From Bradyrhizobium sacchari (GTDB lineage Bacteria > Pseudomonadota > Alphaproteobacteria > Rhizobiales > Xanthobacteraceae), in NCBI RefSeq assembly GCF_002068095.1, contig NZ_LWIG01000007.1:147416-198317 (forward strand): a stretch of 50,902 nt of DNA. Direction: 5' to 3'. Numbering within the stretch: the stretch's first letter is position 1; the number at the start of each line of letters is the position of its first letter. The notes under the pieces were generated by a model. That model was not told the origin of the DNA, did not search any database, and saw nothing but the letters and a program-made list of their open reading frames with translations. The position numbers and the translations under genes are program-made. Below, piece after piece: positions 1 to 10,209 of this stretch.

Positions 1-948
1 CCGCCACAAATAGGGCGGAGGGAGCGCGGCGCCGATCGCCTCCTCACGTACCACCGCCCAGAATTCGCGCACTTTGGCCTTCACCTGCGCCGTTTCCCGG
101 CCCAGCACCTTGAAGATCAGGCCCGCATCATTGGGCAGACGACAGGCACCGAACGCCATGCCTTCCGCCAAGTCGACCCCGGCTTGCACGCGCTCGTGGA
201 TACGCTCCGCCTTGTCCTCGGGTGTGCACAGGATCACGTTGGCGAGCACGTCAAAGGAGTTCATCACGCCCGTCTGCCGCATCTCATATCGCCGTGGCTC
301 GATCACCAGCTTCTCTGCGAACAGGGTCCGGCCATCGGGCCGCGCGGCCGCCGTCGACATCGACAACACGGTTGCGCCGAAACACTCGTCGGGATGATGG
401 TGCTTGCGGCCGGGCTGAATGATTTCCGAGAACAGCAGCGTTGCCGACGGCGCGACGGAAATCTGCGTGTCGCTGAGAAACCGCGAGTGTCGGTGCGGGA
501 TCACGGGATCGGGAAGAAACTCCAGATAGGCATCGTCGGCCAGCGTGATCGTCTGGCTTTGCGCCGCATAGTTGGCGTCCATCGCGTGAACCTTGGTCGC
601 CGATTGCGAGGTCAGATGCGCCTGCGCACGCGGTCCCACGGTGACGTCGAGAGCGAGCCGGTCTCCCTGCAACACGCAGCCGGTGGTGGTGATGAGAAAC
701 ACGCAAGCCAACTCCGGCATGGCCTCGTCGCAATGCAGCGCGCGCTGCACCACGTAAGGCGCGCGGCGCTGCAGGCTGGCCAGGATCGTCTCTCCGGAGC
801 GGCGCTCGAAGCCCAGGCGCAGGAAACCCGCCTTCCCGACCGCGCCGCTGCGCATCTGCGGCGGCTCGTCCTGGAAAGGCGCGAATTCCGGCATCGATGC
901 GCCGAGCGCTTCGGCGCGAGCCCAGGGATGGACAGCGGCCGGTATCAT
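1..948 (-). CDS. ureD: Urease accessory protein UreD (3' end cut by window edge)
   Basis: UreD (UreH) is the scaffold on which UreF and UreG assemble to deliver nickel to apo-urease. The frame is open from 948 to base 1 (316 codons, no stop), so the C-terminus lies outside the window. The ATG at 948 overlaps the ureG stop as ATGA, which suggests translational coupling; a second in-frame ATG at 894 ([10 protein letters not shown]) is a possible alternative start. Family-like stretches are [34 protein letters not shown] and [12 protein letters not shown]. It is the last gene of the ureABCEFGD operon. The call rests on these motifs plus position. Confidence 0.93.
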   Translation of the reverse strand, partial: MIPAAVHPWARAEALGASMPEFAPFQDEPPQMRSGAVGKAGFLRLGFERRSGETILASLQRRAPYVVQRALHCDEAMPELACVFLITTTGCVLQGDRLALDVTVGPRAQAHLTSQSATKVHAMDANYAAQSQTITLADDAYLEFLPDPVIPHRHSRFLSDTQISVAPSATLLFSEIIQPGRKHHHPDECFGATVLSMSTAAARPDGRTLFAEKLVIEPRRYEMRQTGVMNSFDVLANVILCTPEDKAERIHERVQAGVDLAEGMAFGACRLPNDAGLIFKVLGRETAQVKAKVREFWAVVREEAIGAALPPPYLWR

Positions 949-1601
949 GCCGGCCGCCGTTCGCGCGGCATGATATCGAACAGGAACTCCCGCTCGATCA
1001 GCGAAACCAATTCAGCAATGCCTTCTCCGGTTTTGCAATTGGTGAACAGAAACGGCTTGGCGCTGCGCATCATTCTCGCGTCCTGCCTCATCACGTCGAG
1101 GCTCGCCCCTACGTGAGGGGCGAGATCGGTCTTGTTGATGACCAGGATGTCGGAGTAGGTGATCCCGGGTCCGTTCTTGCGCGGGATCTTGTCGCCCGCG
1201 GCAACGTCGATCACATAGATGAAATAGTCCACCAAGGCGGGCGAGAAGGTCAGCGTCAGATTGTCCCCGCCGCTTTCGATCAGCACGACATCGCTGTCCG
1301 GAAAGCGCCGTTCCATGTCCTCGACCGCGGCAAGGTTCATGCTCGGGTCTTCGCGCACCGCGGTATGAGGGCAAGCCCCCGTCTCCACGCCTATGATGCG
1401 CTCGTGGAGCAGAATGCCCTTGAGCATACGCTGTACGTGCTTGGCATCTTCGGTCGTCACCACGTCATTGGTGATGATGAGCACCTTGATGCCGAGATCG
1501 AGCAGGCGCGGCGTGATTGCCTCCACGATCGCGGTCTTTCCCGATCCCACCGGGCCGCCGATACCGATCCGCGTGATACCCTTCGACATCCCAGGCTCCA
1601 T
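945..1601 (-). CDS. ureG: Urease accessory GTPase UreG
   Basis: UreG is the SIMIBI-class GTPase that couples GTP hydrolysis to nickel insertion into urease. The 218-residue protein has the P-loop GGPVGSGKT (residues 15-23), the metal-binding CPH motif in [13 protein letters not shown], the [10 protein letters not shown] segment and the guanine-specificity motif NKTD. Length is normal for the family. The start is ATG at 1601; an internal ATG at 1589 (MSKGITRIG) is an alternative. It follows ureF after 6 bp and its stop overlaps the ureD start. Confidence 0.98.
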   Translation of the reverse strand: MEPGMSKGITRIGIGGPVGSGKTAIVEAITPRLLDLGIKVLIITNDVVTTEDAKHVQRMLKGILLHERIIGVETGACPHTAVREDPSMNLAAVEDMERRFPDSDVVLIESGGDNLTLTFSPALVDYFIYVIDVAAGDKIPRKNGPGITYSDILVINKTDLAPHVGASLDVMRQDARMMRSAKPFLFTNCKTGEGIAELVSLIEREFLFDIMPRERRPA

Positions 1602-1607
1602 CCGATA

Positions 1608-2327
1608 TCAATTCATGAATAGGCGCACATGCGCGCGAGTGTGGACGGCGGCCAGAATCTCCGTCAGAGGCGCAAAGCCCGCCATGTCTGACAGCCGCGT
1701 CTTCGCGGCGATCGCGTACATCTCCTCCGCTCGTCCGGTGAGCTCGTAGAGAATCTTCTGCGTCTCGATGTGGCTGACCTTCATCAGCCGCAGGGCCGCC
1801 CCGAGGATCGTGGTCGCAACGCCATACTGGTGCACGACGAACGCCTGATAGGCAGGCAGATCCTGCACCGCAAAATGGATCGCCAGGGCCACGGGATAAC
1901 AACCGGGCGTGACGGACGTCTCGATGCATTCGCGCCAGGCGCGAAGCAGCGGCGCGCCCACGACCTCGACACCCATCTCCGTGAACTTCTTGCCCACGCG
2001 AACCGACATGGCTCGCGCTTCGCCGGAGAGCTTGCGCGAGTAGACCTGCGCATCTATTCGAGCGAGGGTATCGATCTCGCCGGCGGTCGCCGCTCGATGC
2101 GCGGCGATCAACGCGATGCAGTCACCGCGGGCTGCCTGCTCGACCGCGGTGAGCGCGAACGCCCAAAGCGTGCTCGCGTCGGTGACGACGCCTTCCTGAA
2201 CGGCGGATTCAAGCCCCGAAGAGAACGAGAACGCGCCGATGGGAAACATCGAGTCGCCAAACTGCAGCATCCGCGACAGCGATGTCGCGGTCCTCGATGC
2301 CTCGGCATGGTCATTTCCTGCTGTCAC
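1608..2327 (-). CDS. ureF: Urease accessory protein UreF
   Basis: UreF is an all-helical chaperone that joins UreD and UreG in the urease activation complex. The 239-residue product shows the family signature FGDSMFPIGAFSFSSGLES near the N-terminus and a helical remainder. The chosen start is a GTG at 2327 that overlaps the 3' end of ureE by 17 bp. The first in-frame ATG (2270) would fall right at the conserved core, so the GTG is more likely. Part of the ure operon. Confidence 0.96.
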   Translation of the reverse strand: MTAGNDHAEASRTATSLSRMLQFGDSMFPIGAFSFSSGLESAVQEGVVTDASTLWAFALTAVEQAARGDCIALIAAHRAATAGEIDTLARIDAQVYSRKLSGEARAMSVRVGKKFTEMGVEVVGAPLLRAWRECIETSVTPGCYPVALAIHFAVQDLPAYQAFVVHQYGVATTILGAALRLMKVSHIETQKILYELTGRAEEMYAIAAKTRLSDMAGFAPLTEILAAVHTRAHVRLFMN

Positions 2328-2988
2328 GTGCGGAGCCGGCCGCTAGCGGCGATGTTTGTTCGTGGTCGGCGGTTGCCGGCTTGGCGTGGATGTGCGCCAC
2401 GCGTCCTGCCTCTGCTTCGATATGGGCATGGCTCTCGTGCGCGTGCGAATGCACCTGCCCTTCCGCCCCGCCGAAGAGCCGACGGGATTCATGCGGAGCG
2501 AGGTAGGGAACGACCTGGCGTCCGGATACGAATTCGTAGCGGATTCCCTCGAAGCGGTGCGTATTCATGACGGAGGCCATCACCTTGCGGTCGACGGTGA
2601 GCGGCACATACACGATGTTGTCCTTGACCAACGCCGGCCAATGCTGGTTGCCCATGGCGTGGCCGAGCTCGACGCAGGTCCGCATCGCTATTTCGGGCGC
2701 AACACGCGTCAGGTCGCCGAGATGCACGACCATCACGTCGCGCAGCTCGATCCGCGCGACGAGCGCCGAGAGCGCCTGCGCATTCCAAAGCAGAACGTCG
2801 CCATCGCAGAGGTGGGTATGGCGGTCGAGCGACACTGCCACCTGTGCGCCCTTGGCGGTGGTTTTGCGGAAACGGCTCTTCTGCGCCTCCCACTGGTCGA
2901 TCTCGACCAGGTCTATCTCGGCACCCGACAGCCGGCTGGCCCATTCGGGATCGGCAGAATTGCCCAGAACGCTCTCGATCATGATCAT
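2311..2988 (-). CDS. ureE: Urease accessory protein UreE, nickel metallochaperone
   Basis: UreE binds nickel and passes it to the UreG complex. The 225-residue protein has the N-terminal peptide-binding-like domain, a central metal-binding domain (HLGDLTRVAPEIAMRTCVELGHAMGNQHWPA) shortened here by description only in part: key residues are the His of GHAMGNQHW. A histidine-rich C-terminal tail (HSHAHESHAHIEAEAG, then HIHAKPATADHE) is typical of UreE proteins that store several Ni ions. An RBS-like GAGGAACC lies before the ATG; a second ATG two codons later is possible. It starts 9 bp after ureC and overlaps ureF. Confidence 0.97.
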   Translation of the reverse strand: MIMIESVLGNSADPEWASRLSGAEIDLVEIDQWEAQKSRFRKTTAKGAQVAVSLDRHTHLCDGDVLLWNAQALSALVARIELRDVMVVHLGDLTRVAPEIAMRTCVELGHAMGNQHWPALVKDNIVYVPLTVDRKVMASVMNTHRFEGIRYEFVSGRQVVPYLAPHESRRLFGGAEGQVHSHAHESHAHIEAEAGRVAHIHAKPATADHEQTSPLAAGSARDSRK

Positions 2989-2997
2989 GGCGGTTCC

Positions 2998-4719
<1,722 letters not shown>

Positions 4720-4748
4720 TGCGGCCCTCGCGCGTTTCACGCCTTGTT

Positions 4749-5186
4749 CTATGTGGAGCGAAAGCCCCGCTGCGCTGCCAGCGCGATCGCCTTGGATTTC
4801 GCCGTGGCGGCGTTCGTGTCGGCGGTGGGACCATCGACGAGGTTGTTGAAGCCATAGACCGCGCGCTTGCCGCCATAGGGAACGAGGTGAACCTCGCGCT
4901 CGTCGCCGGGCTCGAACCGAGTCGCCGTAGACGATGGGATGTTCAAGTGCAGCCCGAAAGCCGCGGCGCGATCGAACTCCAGGGCGGGATTGGCCTCAAA
5001 GAAATGGAAGTGCGATCCGACCTGTACGGGCCGGTCCCCCGCATTGCGCACCTTGAGCGTCGTCACCGGCCGATCGGCGTCGAACGTGATCGCTGCCGGG
5101 CTGCAGACGTAGCCGCCGACCGGTACGTGTGATGTGACCGGATCGACATCGGCGGCAACCTTGGGGCCCAGTTTTGGTCCAGCCAT
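4749..5186 (-). CDS. ureB: Urease subunit beta UreB
   Basis: Structural beta subunit of urease. The 145-residue product starts at [13 protein letters not shown] (ATG 5186). It contains the family core [34 protein letters not shown] and [17 protein letters not shown]. It is a stand-alone subunit, as in most bacteria, and is not fused to UreA. The upstream in-frame extension to 5297 runs into ureA on another frame and is not real. It lies 19 bp downstream of ureA and 29 bp upstream of ureC. Confidence 0.98.
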   Translation of the reverse strand: MAGPKLGPKVAADVDPVTSHVPVGGYVCSPAAITFDADRPVTTLKVRNAGDRPVQVGSHFHFFEANPALEFDRAAAFGLHLNIPSSTATRFEPGDEREVHLVPYGGKRAVYGFNNLVDGPTADTNAATAKSKAIALAAQRGFRST

Positions 5187-5205
5187 GTAGATCTCCTGTA
5201 AGCGC

Positions 5206-5508
5206 TCACTGGATCGGCGTATGCACCGTGACCAGGCGGCTGCCGTCGCTGAACACTGCCTCGACCTGCACCATGGGGATGAGGTCGGCGACGCCATCCA
5301 TCACGTCGGCCTTGGTGAGAACGGTACGCGCCTCGTTGGTGACGTCTTCGATCGTCTTGCCGGAGCGAGCACCATCGAGGGCGGCCGCCGAAATCACGGC
5401 GACGGCTTCCGGATAGTTGAGCTTGATGCCCTTGGCTCTTCGTTTCAGCGCCACGTCGGCCAACATGTGGACGAGCAGCTTGTCGAACTCTCGCGGGGTT
5501 AGCTGCAT
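5206..5508 (-). CDS. ureA: Urease subunit gamma UreA
   Basis: Structural gamma subunit of urease and first gene of the operon. The 100-residue product starts at [15 protein letters not shown] with a strong GGGGAGGAT ribosome site 5-6 nt before the ATG at 5508. It contains [17 protein letters not shown] and ends VTVHTPIQ, both highly conserved in UreA. A longer in-frame reading to 5625 adds a non-conserved leader and is rejected. No urea transporter (urt) or regulator gene is adjacent. Confidence 0.98.
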   Translation of the reverse strand: MQLTPREFDKLLVHMLADVALKRRAKGIKLNYPEAVAVISAAALDGARSGKTIEDVTNEARTVLTKADVMDGVADLIPMVQVEAVFSDGSRLVTVHTPIQ

Positions 5509-5864
5509 GAGATCCTCCCCGAGCCGGCTTCCAAAGACCGCTTCGCACGTTGGATCAGATTCCCCGGAAGGATCATCCGGTGTTCTACTCAGTTCGACAG
5601 CGGGAAATACCCCCGTCGTCGTCATTCATCAGTATGATGGCCCCTAACAACCTCATACCGTGGGACGGCCGTGATCAGCCAACTCACGGGTCTTTGCGGG
5701 TCGTCGATCCCGGCACCGTCCTTTCGTTCGGCGGGCTCGTTTTCGCTAGAAGAATGTCTGGCTTTCGGACGATTCCACATTTCGCGCAGGAAGCAGGCGC
5801 CTCGCAAAGGGGGGCTGGAGTTCCGGACTAGTTGCGGCGCCAGTCGCGCTTCTTTTGTCTGGGG
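5509..5864. other. Intergenic region upstream of the urease operon
   Basis: A 356-bp gap between ureA and the SnoaL-like gene, both on the minus strand. It must hold the urease promoter if the operon is not read from upstream. I could not identify a confident sigma-54, EcfG or FixK-type element or a clear terminator hairpin here. Short overlapping frames show no recognisable protein. Confidence 0.5.
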
Positions 5865-6464
5865 TTACTTCGCCTTCCCCGCCAACCAGTCTCGCCCTTC
5901 GCCATAGAGCTTCTCGACCTCGGCACCAGTGAGACCTGGCATGTCGCGCTTCACCTTGTAGCCGATCAGCTCCTGCATGTAGGCGAGGTGGCGGTAGCCT
6001 TCGGGCAGTGCGGCGAGCGCAATCTGGTCGAGCTGAAGCTCTGCTGCGGGATCGACCGGGTCGATCCGGTCCTTCTCATAGATCGGCTGGCGGCGGACGA
6101 TGCCCCATTTCCCGTGGCGCTTCTCCAGGAAATCGTAGAAGCGCCCGGTGCAGACGACGTCGCAGAGCACGTCGTGTACCAGGGCGCGCTGCGAAATCGT
6201 CATCTTGGTCTGGGCGATCGCGCGCTCGCCCGCGAGGTCGATGCTGGTGCCGCCGAGGAAATGCAGGATGCGCACGCCCTTGGCGAACCCCTCCTGGCTG
6301 ACGCGCATGAAGTCCCGCGCCGGCCCCTGAAACCAGGTGGCGGACATCCAGCCTTCTTCGTGCCAGACCGTGGCGAAGCGGTCCCAATCCCCGGCATCGC
6401 GCCAGACCGCCCAGTTCTCGACGAGGTCGCGGATGGCGAGGCGGTCGAGGAGTTGCTGGTCCAT
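5865..6464 (-). CDS. SnoaL/NTF2-like fold protein
   Basis: A 199-residue protein of the SnoaL-like (NTF2-fold) superfamily, which includes small polyketide cyclases, dehydratases and ring-hydroxylating dioxygenase beta-like proteins. The N-terminus MDQQLLDRLAIRDLVENWAV and the run DRFATVWHEEGWMSATWFQG are typical of the SnoaL_4 group. The ATG at 6464 is preceded by GGGAGAGA; the extension to 6506 lacks support. The substrate cannot be told from sequence. It is not coupled to a neighbour. Confidence 0.8.
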   Translation of the reverse strand: MDQQLLDRLAIRDLVENWAVWRDAGDWDRFATVWHEEGWMSATWFQGPARDFMRVSQEGFAKGVRILHFLGGTSIDLAGERAIAQTKMTISQRALVHDVLCDVVCTGRFYDFLEKRHGKWGIVRRQPIYEKDRIDPVDPAAELQLDQIALAALPEGYRHLAYMQELIGYKVKRDMPGLTGAEVEKLYGEGRDWLAGKAK

Positions 6465-6653
6465 GGTACGTCTCTCCCGGCGACTTGAGGCTACGATGAA
6501 TGTCATCGGCCCGACGTATCAACGCGGCAATGATGGTGGCGTCAAGCGCCTGATGTCTCGCGGCCGTTCGAGTTGCCCACAATGGTGCAAGCGCGACCCG
6601 AGCAGCGAGTCTTGCAATCAACCGGAGCGCGATTGGTATCCACCGTTGTGCAG

Positions 6654-7435
6654 ATGAAATTCCCCTTGCTGGCCGCGCTTCTCGGATTGCCGGTAGCCTT
6701 CCCCACGCACGCCAGACTGAGTCAGAGAGCAGAGAGTCAAATTCTGGAAGGCGCAACTGACGGCCCACATTGTCCGCAACAGGGTTTTGCTGCCTGAAGG
6801 ACGGGGACAAACCGGTGAGGCCAAGGTCGCATTCGGCATCGACCGGTTTGGCAAGTTGATCTGGCGGGCACTGGCTATGAGCGCTGGATCCCGGCCGCTC
6901 GATATTGCTGCGCTGGACATCGTCGCCCGCGCTCAACCGTTTCCGGCGCCGCCTCCGGAGTTGGAGACCTCGCTCACCTTGACCGTGCCGATTGTCTTCA
7001 ATGGCCGTCAATTCGAGGTACCGTCCCCCGGGGATAGAGCTAAGCCGGCCGGATCCCGCCTCTGGCTCGCCCGATGCCGTGGCAGTCTGGCGCAAGGAGG
7101 TCACCGAGCGTGTATGGCGCAACGGAACGTTTCCCCCGGGGGCAATCGGCCAGCGAGGCGATGCCGGCGTCACATTTGTAGTCGACCGCTCGGGCAAATT
7201 GATCTCGAGCGCGCTCGTCGAAAGCACAGGGTCCGCGCTGCTCGATGCGGCGGCTCTCAAGATGGTGGAGCGAAGCGAGCCATTTCCGAAACCGCCTTCT
7301 GACGCGAAGGACGACCTGCAAAGGGTTACCGTGTTCATGACCCTCGACGGAATGCGACGCAACGGCGGGCTCGGGCCATGGGAGAACGAAGCTAAGGTAA
7401 AGGCCAAGCTCAACAGCGTCTGTCGAGGTTGCTGA
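6654..7435 (+). pseudogene. Secreted protein with two TonB C-terminal-type domains, broken by two frameshifts
   Basis: Three consecutive frames form one recognisable protein. A signal peptide (MKFPLLAALLGLPVAFPTHA) starts at 6654 in frame 3. A TonB-C-like domain follows in frame 1 from about 6739 (WKAQLTAHIVRNRVLLPEG, GEAKVAFGIDRFGKLI, FPAPPPE). A second, similar domain lies in frame 2 from about 7020 (VWRKEVTERVWRNGTFPPGA, GDAGVTFVVDRSGKLISSAL, FPKPPSD) and ends at 7435. One extra base is needed near 6720-6745 and one near 7020-7035, a stretch containing CCCCCGGGG. It is either a decayed gene or two sequencing errors. A terminator follows directly. Confidence 0.75.
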
Positions 7436-7455
7436 CACAGGGCGCGGGCAAACGA

Positions 7456-7485
7456 AAAACGGCGCGCCTTGCGACGCGCCGTTTT
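7456..7485. terminator. Bidirectional hairpin terminator between the TonB-like gene and phyR
   Basis: Perfect 11-bp stem AAAACGGCGCG (7456-7466) and CGCGCCGTTTT (7475-7485) with an 8-nt loop. T-rich on the plus strand and A-rich on its left side, so it can end convergent transcripts from both the TonB-like gene and phyR. Confidence 0.85.
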
Positions 7486-7505
7486 CTCGTCCGATCGATG
7501 CTTCC

Positions 7506-8312
7506 TTACGCCGCCGGCACCTTCGGCGCGCGGTTGCGCGAGTTGCGCTGGAAGAACAGCGCCTGGCTCGCCACCGCCGACACCATCGCCGGCTGGAACG
7601 GCTTTGAGATCAGGAACGCCGGCTCCGGGCGTTCGCCGGTGAGGAAGCGTTCCGGATAGGCAGTGATGAAGACCACCGGCACCTCGAAGGTGCGCAGCAA
7701 TTCGTTGACCGCATCGAGCCCCGACGAGCCGTCGGCGAGCTGGATGTCGGCAAGGATCAGGCCGGGCCGCTTGTTCTTGGCGAGCGCCACCGCATCGGCA
7801 TGGGTGCGCGCGACGCCGACGACATTGTGGCCGAGATTCTTCACCAGGCTCTCGAGATCCATGGCGATGAAGGTCTCGTCCTCGATGATCAGCACGTCGG
7901 TGGCAATCTCGGCCGCCATCTCGCGCCCTGCGGCGTCCGCGAGCCGCCGCGTCTCGGCAACGTCGGTGCTGAGGATGAAGGCGACTTCCTCTTCCGAAAA
8001 TCCCTCCAGCGACAGCAGCAGGAATGCCTGCCGCGGCAGCGGCGTGATGTTCGACAGCCGCCGCTCGGGCGGCATCGGCAGGGTCGTCACCTCGGCATCG
8101 TCGTTGACCGAAACCGAATTCCAGATCTGGGTGAACAGCCGGAACAGGCCCGCACGCGGCCCATGGCTCTCGTCGAGCACCGACGGATCTCCCAGCATGG
8201 CTTCCAACATGGCTGCGACATAGGCGTCGCCGGAGGCCTGGCTGCCCGTGAGGGCGCGTGCGTACCGGCGCAGCAATGGCAAGTGTTCAGCGACAAGCTG
8301 TGAACGGGACAT
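7506..8312 (-). CDS. phyR: General stress response regulator PhyR
   Basis: PhyR is the anti-anti-sigma factor of the alphaproteobacterial general stress response. When phosphorylated, its sigma-like domain binds NepR and frees EcfG. The ATG at 8312 gives 268 residues (MSRSQLVAEHLPLL). Residues 1-135 are the EcfG-like sigma domain without DNA-binding function; about 138-255 are the receiver domain with acidic pair E144/D145, phospho-acceptor D189 (ILADIQLADG), FITAYPERFLTGE and K237 (LISKPF). Longer in-frame starts (8327, 8405) are less likely. It is divergent from nepR-ecfG, the usual arrangement. Confidence 0.97.
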   Translation of the reverse strand: MSRSQLVAEHLPLLRRYARALTGSQASGDAYVAAMLEAMLGDPSVLDESHGPRAGLFRLFTQIWNSVSVNDDAEVTTLPMPPERRLSNITPLPRQAFLLLSLEGFSEEEVAFILSTDVAETRRLADAAGREMAAEIATDVLIIEDETFIAMDLESLVKNLGHNVVGVARTHADAVALAKNKRPGLILADIQLADGSSGLDAVNELLRTFEVPVVFITAYPERFLTGERPEPAFLISKPFQPAMVSAVASQALFFQRNSRNRAPKVPAA

Positions 8313-8390
8313 CCCCACTCCATTCATCTTCGGGCCGGCCTCAGAGAACAGGAACAACGAGGGGAGGCCCGGGTTCCCCTGCTGGCTGAC

Positions 8391-8415
8391 TACGCCCCAG
8401 GACAAGAAAAGTTCC
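8391..8415 (-). promoter_or_regulatory. Candidate EcfG-type promoter for phyR
   Basis: On the minus strand GGAAC (8415-8411), a 16-nt spacer, then CGTA (8394-8391). This fits the GGAAC-N16/17-CGTT consensus of EcfG sigma factors at 8 of 9 defined positions. It lies about 80 bp upstream of the phyR ATG. Confidence 0.75.
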
Positions 8416-8424
8416 GCGAGAGCG

Positions 8425-8487
8425 GGAACTTTTTGACGAACCTCGAATTGTGCCTATCCAGGGAACGGCTCCCGGTTGAGAAAACTT
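8425..8487 (+). promoter_or_regulatory. Candidate EcfG-type promoter(s) for nepR-ecfG
   Basis: Two plus-strand GGAAC elements are present. GGAAC at 8462-8466 is followed 18 nt later by CTT (8485-8487), matching the looser GGAAC-N18/19-TT form. GGAAC at 8425-8429 is followed 18 nt later by TT (8448-8449). The first of these GGAAC elements forms the inverted repeat GTTCC-N9-GGAAC with the phyR -35 element. The 8462 copy is 66 bp before the nepR ATG. Confidence 0.6.
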
Positions 8488-8531
8488 CTCGATTTTACAG
8501 TAACTTAACTCGGGGAAACGTGGAACAGGTC

Positions 8532-8765
8532 ATGAAAGATCTCAAGTCTCAAGCCAGCAAAAGCACGACCCCCGGCAAGGGAGGCCTTACTCCGGAGATC
8601 CAGTCCCGGATCGGGCATCAACTGCGCGCCATGTACGACGACGTCGTGCGGCAAGGGGTTCCGGACCGGTTCGCGGAGCTGATCAAGAAACTTGATGCGC
8701 CGGGAGGCGCACCCCAAGTGGAAACGGATGGGGGCTCCAACGACAACAACAATGGGAGGGATTAA
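8532..8765 (+). CDS. nepR: Anti-sigma factor NepR
   Basis: NepR holds EcfG inactive in unstressed cells and is removed by phospho-PhyR. The ATG at 8532 gives 77 residues. The conserved NepR helices are visible as LTPEIQSRIGHQLRAMYDDV and GVPDRFAELIKKLD, followed by a low-complexity Asn/Gly tail. An in-frame start at 8433 would include the promoter region and is rejected. The TAA stop overlaps the ecfG ATG by one base (TAATG), indicating coupled translation of anti-sigma and sigma factor. Confidence 0.94.
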   Translation: MKDLKSQASKSTTPGKGGLTPEIQSRIGHQLRAMYDDVVRQGVPDRFAELIKKLDAPGGAPQVETDGGSNDNNNGRD

Positions 8766-9313
8766 TGCCTCTCACGGAATCCCTGCGTAACGACATCCTT
8801 GCGGCCGTGCCAAGTCTGCGCGCGTTCGCCATCTCGCTCAGCGGCAACGCCGACCGCGCCGATGATCTGGTTCAGGAAACGCTGTTGCGCGCGCTTGCCA
8901 ACATCGACTCCTTCCAGCCCGGCTCCAACCTGCCGGCTTGGCTGTTCACGATCCTGCGCAACCTGTTTCGCTCCGACTATCGCAAGCGGCGGCGCGAGGT
9001 CGAGGATGCCGAGGGCAATTACGCGAAGACGCTGAAGACGCAGCCGTCGCAGAACGCGCATCTCGAGTTCGAGGAGTTTCGCGGGGCGCTCGAGAAGCTT
9101 CCGCAGGACCAGCGCGAGGCCTTGATCCTGGTCGGCGCCTCCGGCTTCTCCTATGAGGACGCGGCCTCGATCTGCGGCTGCGCGGTCGGCACGATCAAGA
9201 GCCGCGTCAACCGCGCGCGCTCGAAGCTCGCCGCGCTGCTCTATGTCGACGGCGCCGAAGACTTCGGGCCCGACGAGACCGTGCGCGCCGTGATCGGCGG
9301 CAGCGGCGGATAG
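8765..9313 (+). CDS. ecfG: ECF sigma factor EcfG (general stress response)
   Basis: EcfG (RpoE2/SigT type, ECF15) directs RNA polymerase to general stress promoters with GGAAC -35 elements. The 182-residue protein has region 2 (AISLSGNADRADDLVQETLL, then WLFTILRNLFRSDYRKRR) and region 4 (LEKLPQDQREALILVGASG, YEDAASICGCAVGTIKSRVN). It is the last gene of nepR-ecfG and is followed within 27 bp by a strong hairpin. Its own promoter region carries EcfG-type elements, which implies positive autoregulation. Confidence 0.97.
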   Translation: MPLTESLRNDILAAVPSLRAFAISLSGNADRADDLVQETLLRALANIDSFQPGSNLPAWLFTILRNLFRSDYRKRRREVEDAEGNYAKTLKTQPSQNAHLEFEEFRGALEKLPQDQREALILVGASGFSYEDAASICGCAVGTIKSRVNRARSKLAALLYVDGAEDFGPDETVRAVIGGSGG

Positions 9314-9339
9314 CGCAGCCATCGGGTCTCAGCAAACGT

Positions 9340-9371
9340 GCGAAGGCGGCCGTTGGCGCGGCCGCCTTCGC
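9340..9371. terminator. Strong hairpin terminator after ecfG
   Basis: Perfect 13-bp stem GCGAAGGCGGCCG (9340-9352) with CGGCCGCCTTCGC (9359-9371) and a 6-nt loop. No long T tract follows. It sits between the convergent ecfG and nitroreductase genes and can serve both. Confidence 0.7.
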
Positions 9372-9379
9372 GTACGTCC

Positions 9380-10093
9380 TTACTCCTCCACGAACGTCAC
9401 TGTGTCAGGCACGCTCGCGCGCGAGGTGCGGTAGCTGTTGACCTTGTGGGCGTGGTCGGCATAGCCGAACGAGATGCCGCAGACGACGCGGCGGTCGTCG
9501 GGCAGTTTGAAATGGCGGCGGATCAGGCCGGAGTGGCGCGCCAGCGCCGCCTGCGGAATCGTGCCGAGCCCGAGCGCCTGCGCGGCCAGCATGAAATTCG
9601 AGACATAGGCACCGCAATCGATCGCGCCGTAGATGCCGAGCGGCTCGTTGGTGTGGATGATGGCGACATGCGGCGCGCCAAAGAAATTGTAGTTCTCCAG
9701 CGCCTGCTTGGCATAGGCGGCCTTGTCGCCGCGGGCGATGCCGAGCGTGTTGTAGAGCTGGAAGCCGCTCTCGCGGCGGCGCTCGAGATAGACCCCGACA
9801 TATTCGCGCGGCGGGATGAAATCGTAATCGTCGCCGAGGCCTTTCGAAGCCTCACCGTAGATCGCCTTGCGAAAGCGTTCCTTGGCCTCGCCGCTGGCGA
9901 TGATGACCTGCCAGGGCTGGCTGTTGCACCAGGACGCCGTGCGCTGCGCGGTGGTCAGCACGTGCTCGATGGTGGTGCGGTCGACCTCCTTTGGAAGGAA
10001 AGCACGAACCGAGTAGCGCTCGTTGAGGAGCTCTTCGAGCACGCCGATGCGGTCTTCGGTTGAGTGGCGGGCGTTCGGTGTTTTCGCGTCCAT
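9380..10093 (-). CDS. Nitroreductase family flavoprotein
   Basis: FMN-dependent NAD(P)H oxidoreductase of the nitroreductase family, 237 residues. Family features are ERYSVRAFLPKEVD near the N-terminus (FMN contacts at R/S/R), TAQRTASWCNSQPWQVIIAS, the central YGAIDCGAYVSNFMLAAQALGLGT and GISFGYADH near the C-terminus. The physiological substrate (nitroaromatic, quinone or other) cannot be deduced. It is the last gene of a minus-strand run of acyl-CoA genes but is separated from them by a palindromic repeat. Confidence 0.88.
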   Translation of the reverse strand: MDAKTPNARHSTEDRIGVLEELLNERYSVRAFLPKEVDRTTIEHVLTTAQRTASWCNSQPWQVIIASGEAKERFRKAIYGEASKGLGDDYDFIPPREYVGVYLERRRESGFQLYNTLGIARGDKAAYAKQALENYNFFGAPHVAIIHTNEPLGIYGAIDCGAYVSNFMLAAQALGLGTIPQAALARHSGLIRRHFKLPDDRRVVCGISFGYADHAHKVNSYRTSRASVPDTVTFVEE

Positions 10094-10110
10094 AGCATGC
10101 TCTCTTCGTT

Positions 10111-10207
10111 GTCATTCCCGGGCGCCCGCAGCGCGAACCCGGAATCTAGAAGTTATTCACTCATCTCTAGATTCCGGGTTCGATGCTTCGCATCGCCCCG
10201 GAATGAC
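10111..10207. repeat. Palindromic intergenic repeat, copy 1
   Basis: Begins GTCATTCCCGGG and ends CCCCGGAATGAC. Two inner arms carry AACCCGGAATCTAGA and TCTAGATTCCGGGTT. The whole element can fold into one long cruciform. The same design recurs at 12855, 14119, 25070 and 26003. Confidence 0.85.
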
Positions 10208-10209
10208 GG

